Below are positions 7,088 through 9,677 of a stretch of 9,677 bases of DNA, one piece after another. Position 1 is the first letter of the stretch. Every line of letters starts with the position of its first letter. The notes beneath the pieces are model-generated. The model was not told the origin of the DNA. It worked only from the letters and a program-made list of their open reading frames with translations, and searched no databases. The translations under genes were made by a program, and so were the position numbers. Where the stretch lies: NCBI GenBank assembly GCA_947463775.1, contig CANHVD010000181.1, forward strand, positions 1 through 9,677. Reading direction: 5' to 3'. Source of the DNA: Planctomycetaceae bacterium (lineage in GTDB: Bacteria > Planctomycetota > Planctomycetia > Planctomycetales > Planctomycetaceae).

Positions 7088-7191
7088 AACACTAACGGGG
7101 TTTTACAACAAAGCCTGGGGTCGCCGTGACAACGGCGCACCCCAGGAAAGTTTGCCCTGCGGTTTGAACCCCAACGGGGCTCCACAATTCG
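7088..7191 (+). repeat. Palindromic intergenic repeat unit, copy 1 (left arm of an inverted pair)
   Basis: A 104-bp unit beginning 40 bp after the kelch gene stop. It contains a strong hairpin at 7114-7146 (CCTGGGG...CCCCAGG, with inner GCCGT/ACGGC) and a smaller AACCCC-AAC-GGGG palindrome at 7168-7177. It matches the reverse complement of 7224-7327, with 18 identical bases at 7104-7121 versus 7311-7294 and 13 at 7134-7146 versus 7282-7270. The layout is like REP/BIME elements. No transposase is nearby. Confidence 0.8.
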
Positions 7192-7223
7192 CTGCGACGA
7201 TACCTGATTAAAGAATGAAGTCC

Positions 7224-7327
7224 GAGTTGTGGAACCCCATCGGGGTTTTGGACATTCCCGGGTTCAATACCTGGGGTGCGCCACCATGCGGCAACCCCAG
7301 GCTTTGTTGTAGAACCCGTACCGGGTT
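7224..7327 (-). repeat. Palindromic intergenic repeat unit, copy 2 (right arm of an inverted pair)
   Basis: This second 104-bp unit is in reverse orientation to copy 1, across a 32-bp spacer (7192-7223). It has its own hairpin at 7270-7301 (CCTGGGG...CCCCAGG), a perfect AACCCC-ATC-GGGGTT palindrome at 7233-7247 and AACCC...GGGTT at 7313-7327. Differences from copy 1 fall mostly in loops and spacer parts while stems are kept, which suggests that secondary structure is under selection or that the copies inserted as structured units. Confidence 0.8.
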
Positions 7328-7713
7328 GAATCGCAGGATTCCTGGCGGTGGATTCTTCAAGGTCGCAACCACAACGGGCTTATTCCTCGACACGAAATGC
7401 GGGTAACGAATGAGCTCGACAGAAAAGAACCTACCTTGACATCCATCCACGACGACACCCCGGAGGGATCGCTGCGGTGTCGCTCGGGCTTCGGCTTCGT
7501 CTCAACAGTGCGCATTCGGCCACCGTCTGGCGCAACTTTGACCGGATGTTGCCGAAATGCATCGCACATCGGGTTAAGGATGCGCGAGCAACGTATGCTG
7601 AGCAGAAGAAAAATGGTACAGTTGAGCGACTTTGCCGGTCGCATTTTCGGGCCCTGTTGACGGTAGCAGCCAACCGATAAGCGAAGGCGAATAAGCAAAG
7701 GCATCGTTATTCT
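7328..7713. other. Intergenic stretch without a recognised gene, upstream of the GalU-like gene
   Basis: These 386 bp follow the repeat pair. Short open frames exist in several registers on both strands, but none has a recognisable domain, a good ribosome binding site and a clear winner over its neighbours. A possible decayed fragment of the repeat motif (AACCACAACGGGCTTATT) lies at about 7367-7384. A stem-loop sits at 7453-7482. No RNA family is recognised. It should also contain the promoter and leader of the GalU-like gene, though no clear -35/-10 pair is visible. Confidence 0.5.
7453..7482 (+). other. Stem-loop in the intergenic stretch
   Basis: CGACACC (7453-7459) and GGTGTCG (7476-7482) form a perfect 7-bp stem with a 16-nt loop. 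No T run follows, so it is not a standard terminator. It could be part of an unannotated RNA or a leader, or be chance. Confidence 0.35.
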
Positions 7714-8553
7714 ATGAAGATTCGCAAGGCAGTCATTACGGCGGCAGGAGATCATCATTCTCGCCTCCCTTTGCAGACACTGGTTGATCGCAGCGGGGAA
7801 ATCCGAACTGCTCTGCGGCTGATGCTGGATGAAGTCGTCGACTCCGGCGTGGATGAGATCGGCATTGTCATTCGCCCCGGGCAGCAGGAACCCTATCTGA
7901 CAGCAGCCGGTCCGCATAAGTCACGGTTGGTATTCTTTGAACAGACCGATCCGCGCGGCTATGGTGATGCCATTCTGCGGTCACAGGATTTCGTGGGGCA
8001 GGAATCCTTTCTGCACCTTGTGTCCGATCATCTTTACCTGAGCAAATCAGATCGCCTGTGTGCTCAACAGCTGATCGACGCGGCGACAAAACACGAGTGC
8101 TCTGTTTCCGCGATTCAGGCCACTCGTGAAAACGAAGTGATCTTCTTTGGCACGGTTGGTGGCACGCCCTTGGCTCAGTCTGACAATCTGTATGAAGTCA
8201 GCACAGTCATCGAAAAGCCAACACCAACAGTTGCGGAGCAACGCCTGATTGTGGCTGGACAGCGAGCTGGCTATTACCTCTGCATGTTCGGCATGCATGT
8301 GCTGACACCGGCGGTCATGACTCTGCTGCAGAGGACACTCACCGCTGCCCCTGAAGGTAAGAGTATTGATCTCAGCAGTTCACTCAATCAGCTCGCCAAG
8401 GTCGAACGCTACCTGGCTCTCGAAGTCGACGGCTCGCGGTACAACATTAGTTACAAATACGGCCTGTTGCTGGCTCAACTCGCGTTCTCACTGAATGGTG
8501 TGGACCGTGATCTGATTCTGACCGAACTCGTGAATCTGCTGGCTCAGAAATAG
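7714..8553 (+). CDS. GalU-like sugar-phosphate nucleotidyltransferase with an altered nucleotide-binding loop
   Basis: The 279-residue product follows the GalU/UTP-glucose-1-phosphate uridylyltransferase plan: an N-terminal KAVITAAG strand (5-12), EQTDPRGYGDAIL (76-88, where GalU has a GLGHAV type motif), SDH with Asp105 in the metal-binding position, EKP (167-169), YLCMFGMHVLTPAV (188-201), and DGSRYNISYKYGLLLAQL (239-256). Family enzymes join a sugar 1-phosphate to a nucleotide, giving an NDP-sugar and pyrophosphate in the cytoplasm. The odd point is the signature loop: instead of G-x-G-T-R...PK it reads AAGDHHSRLPLQTLVDRSGE, without the GTR glycine and without the lysine. Activity and nucleotide choice are thus uncertain. 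A fucokinase-like gene follows after 180 bp. An AAAGG stretch lies 12 nt before the ATG, a weak ribosome binding site. Confidence 0.8.
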   Translation: MKIRKAVITAAGDHHSRLPLQTLVDRSGEIRTALRLMLDEVVDSGVDEIGIVIRPGQQEPYLTAAGPHKSRLVFFEQTDPRGYGDAILRSQDFVGQESFLHLVSDHLYLSKSDRLCAQQLIDAATKHECSVSAIQATRENEVIFFGTVGGTPLAQSDNLYEVSTVIEKPTPTVAEQRLIVAGQRAGYYLCMFGMHVLTPAVMTLLQRTLTAAPEGKSIDLSSSLNQLAKVERYLALEVDGSRYNISYKYGLLLAQLAFSLNGVDRDLILTELVNLLAQK

Positions 8554-8562
8554 TACCGTACA

Positions 8563-8582
8563 CCCGCCGCTCCGTCGGCGGG
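8563..8582 (+). terminator. Terminator-like hairpin after the GalU-like gene
   Basis: CCCGCCG (8563-8569) and CGGCGGG (8576-8582) form a perfect G+C-rich 7-bp stem with a 6-nt loop, 9 nt after the stop codon. Only a weak T-containing tail (ATTGTT) follows, so termination may be partial or may need other factors. If it works, the next gene needs its own promoter within 8583-8733. Confidence 0.5.
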
Positions 8583-8733
8583 ATTGTTCAGTGCATGTGG
8601 CACAGGTTGTCTGTCGGTGATGCAAGTCGTGTAACGGCTCTTCGCCTGAGACTGAAGCTCGAGAAACGAACAAAGCAATGACACTCGGTGGGCTGACGCC
8701 CAGCCGCTCGCCTGTAATGCAGACAGATCTTCT

Positions 8734-9677
8734 ATGAACTTGCTCTCTATTATCACCTCGTCCGATGCCGCCACCCGCAATCGTTCGCTCGATGCGGAAT
8801 GCCGTACACTGACACTCGAGGAGTTGCTCCGCGAGTGTTCAGAACTCGATGACTATCGACGGACCTGCGAAAATCTTTACGATCGAGTTCGCAGCCTCTT
8901 TTTTCTGTATGCGATTCATCGTTTTCACCTGCCGACTCAGCTTGTTGGTCGAGAAAGCGGCCGAATTCCGTACGTGGGCTATGAGCATATGCTCAACCGC
9001 CGCTACCCGGAAGCTCTCGACGTATTTCTGGCGAAGCTGCAACAGGAAGGCCCCTCGGTCTCTCTCTCCAGCGCGTTGGGAGAAGCGTATCATCGGCTTG
9101 CGTTTCAAACTCTGGCCGATCAGGTTCGTCGCAGCGTCCGAACCGTGCGAGGGAACCAGTGGATGTTCCGGACGGGCCATCCGGCCGACGTTCCTTTGCG
9201 AATTCGCCCGGAACTTCTGAAGCTCACGTCGACCACCGGCAGCTATCCGATTCTTCGCGAACGCACGGCCGTCCGCATGGACTTTTCTCACAGCGGCTGG
9301 AGCGATATCTTTTTCCTCGGCATGGATTTCCCCGAAGGCGCGAAGGTGATTAATGCGTCGATCGATCTGGCCGTGCGAGGTCGCCATGAAAAACCGACTC
9401 CGCCGATCGATTGTAGCCTGCGAGTCATCGATGAGCCCGTGCTGCGACTCATCAGCATCGACCTTGATGCGAAGGTTGAGATTCGCGAGATCAATGAAGT
9501 GTTCGACTTTGCTCGCGACTATCTCGGCCTGATCAAAGGGGCCGTGATCGCCGCAGGATTAATCCCACCGGGCATGGAAGGCTGTGGTGGAAAAATCGCA
9601 GACGTGTTTACGCGCATGATTGGCCCGGGGCTGGGGTTGGAAATCACAAGTCGCGTCAACGATATTCCGAAGGGCTC
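8734..9677 (+). CDS. Fucokinase/FKP-type GHMP kinase-like protein, N-terminal part (runs off the right edge)
   Basis: An open frame of 314 full codons runs from the ATG at 8734 to the window end; the first in-frame stop upstream is at 8653 and no other ATG lies between. Residues 1-175 are not recognised and are largely helical in character. From about 176 the protein follows the GHMP kinase plan seen in L-fucokinase and the kinase half of FKP: AVRMDFSHSGWSD (179-191, where the family has VRIDLAGGWSD-TPP), VINASIDL (205-212), then GLGLEITSRVNDIPKGS (299-315), which leads into the ATP-binding loop P-x-G-S-G-L-G-S-S just past the edge. The sugar-site motif has lost its glycine pair and the TPP. 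Family members phosphorylate sugars at C1. With the GalU-like gene before it, this suggests a nucleotide-sugar route, but the substrate is unknown and the catalytic loop cannot be seen. No strong ribosome binding site is visible. Confidence 0.72.
   Translation, partial: MNLLSIITSSDAATRNRSLDAECRTLTLEELLRECSELDDYRRTCENLYDRVRSLFFLYAIHRFHLPTQLVGRESGRIPYVGYEHMLNRRYPEALDVFLAKLQQEGPSVSLSSALGEAYHRLAFQTLADQVRRSVRTVRGNQWMFRTGHPADVPLRIRPELLKLTSTTGSYPILRERTAVRMDFSHSGWSDIFFLGMDFPEGAKVINASIDLAVRGRHEKPTPPIDCSLRVIDEPVLRLISIDLDAKVEIREINEVFDFARDYLGLIKGAVIAAGLIPPGMEGCGGKIADVFTRMIGPGLGLEITSRVNDIPKG

Noticed and set aside
7088..7327. CRISPR array
   Set aside because: There are only two units, they are inverted rather than direct, each is over 100 bp, and there are no spacers or cas genes.
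7397..7680. Short plus-strand frames (87 and 67 codons) upstream of the GalU-like gene
   Set aside because: They overlap each other in different registers, lack a convincing ribosome binding site and resemble no known protein; kept only as an unexplained stretch.
7357..7917. Minus-strand open frame of 186 codons across the intergenic stretch and the start of the GalU-like gene
   Set aside because: It overlaps the well-supported GalU-like start, has no recognised domain, and its product is of low-complexity, shadow-like composition.
8839..9387. Minus-strand open frame of 182 codons
   Set aside because: It lies opposite the GHMP kinase-like gene, whose plus-strand frame shows clear family motifs and continues past the window edge.

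Overview
The window looks like a piece of a planctomycete chromosome (order Planctomycetales or close). The grounds are very large signal peptidases with an inserted zinc-ribbon-like segment, secreted SUMF1-fold and kelch-type proteins, loosely packed genes, and base composition slightly above half G+C by eye. The genus cannot be fixed from the sequence alone.

Left part, 1-4826, minus strand: a probable four-gene cluster read right to left. It holds signal peptidase I paralogue A (4826-3084), signal peptidase I paralogue B (2980-1130), the LPS-export ATPase LptB (971-204), and the first 44 codons of an ACT-domain protein that runs off the left edge (134-1). Both peptidases keep the Ser/Lys catalytic dyad and the GDNS..SDSR-type box. 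Both also carry two insertions: a CxxC...CxxC module right after the catalytic serine, and a region of roughly 350 residues between the lysine box and the last box that ends in a LamG/concanavalin-like beta segment. The cluster has an envelope theme of protein secretion plus LPS transport.

Middle, 4900-7047, plus strand: two exported proteins, divergent from the peptidase cluster across a 73-bp gap. One is a SUMF1/FGE-fold protein that lacks the cysteines of true formylglycine-generating enzymes. The other is a six-repeat kelch-type beta-propeller. Both would need a signal peptidase, but nothing in the sequence links them specifically to paralogue A or B.

Right-middle, 7048-7713: a 666-bp stretch without a credible gene. 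Its first half is a pair of 104-bp repeat units in inverted orientation (7088-7191 and 7224-7327), built from smaller palindromes like a REP/BIME element. Its second half holds one further stem-loop and no recognised gene.

Right end, 7714-9677, plus strand: a GalU-like sugar-phosphate nucleotidyltransferase with a strongly altered nucleotide-binding loop, then the first 314 codons of a protein with a fucokinase/FKP-type GHMP kinase domain whose sugar-binding motif is also altered. Together they look like a split version of a sugar kinase plus pyrophosphorylase module for making a nucleotide sugar, but the changed motifs leave substrate and even activity open.

The best candidates for undescribed biology are the doubly inserted tandem signal peptidases and the paired, motif-altered nucleotidyltransferase and GHMP kinase-like genes.
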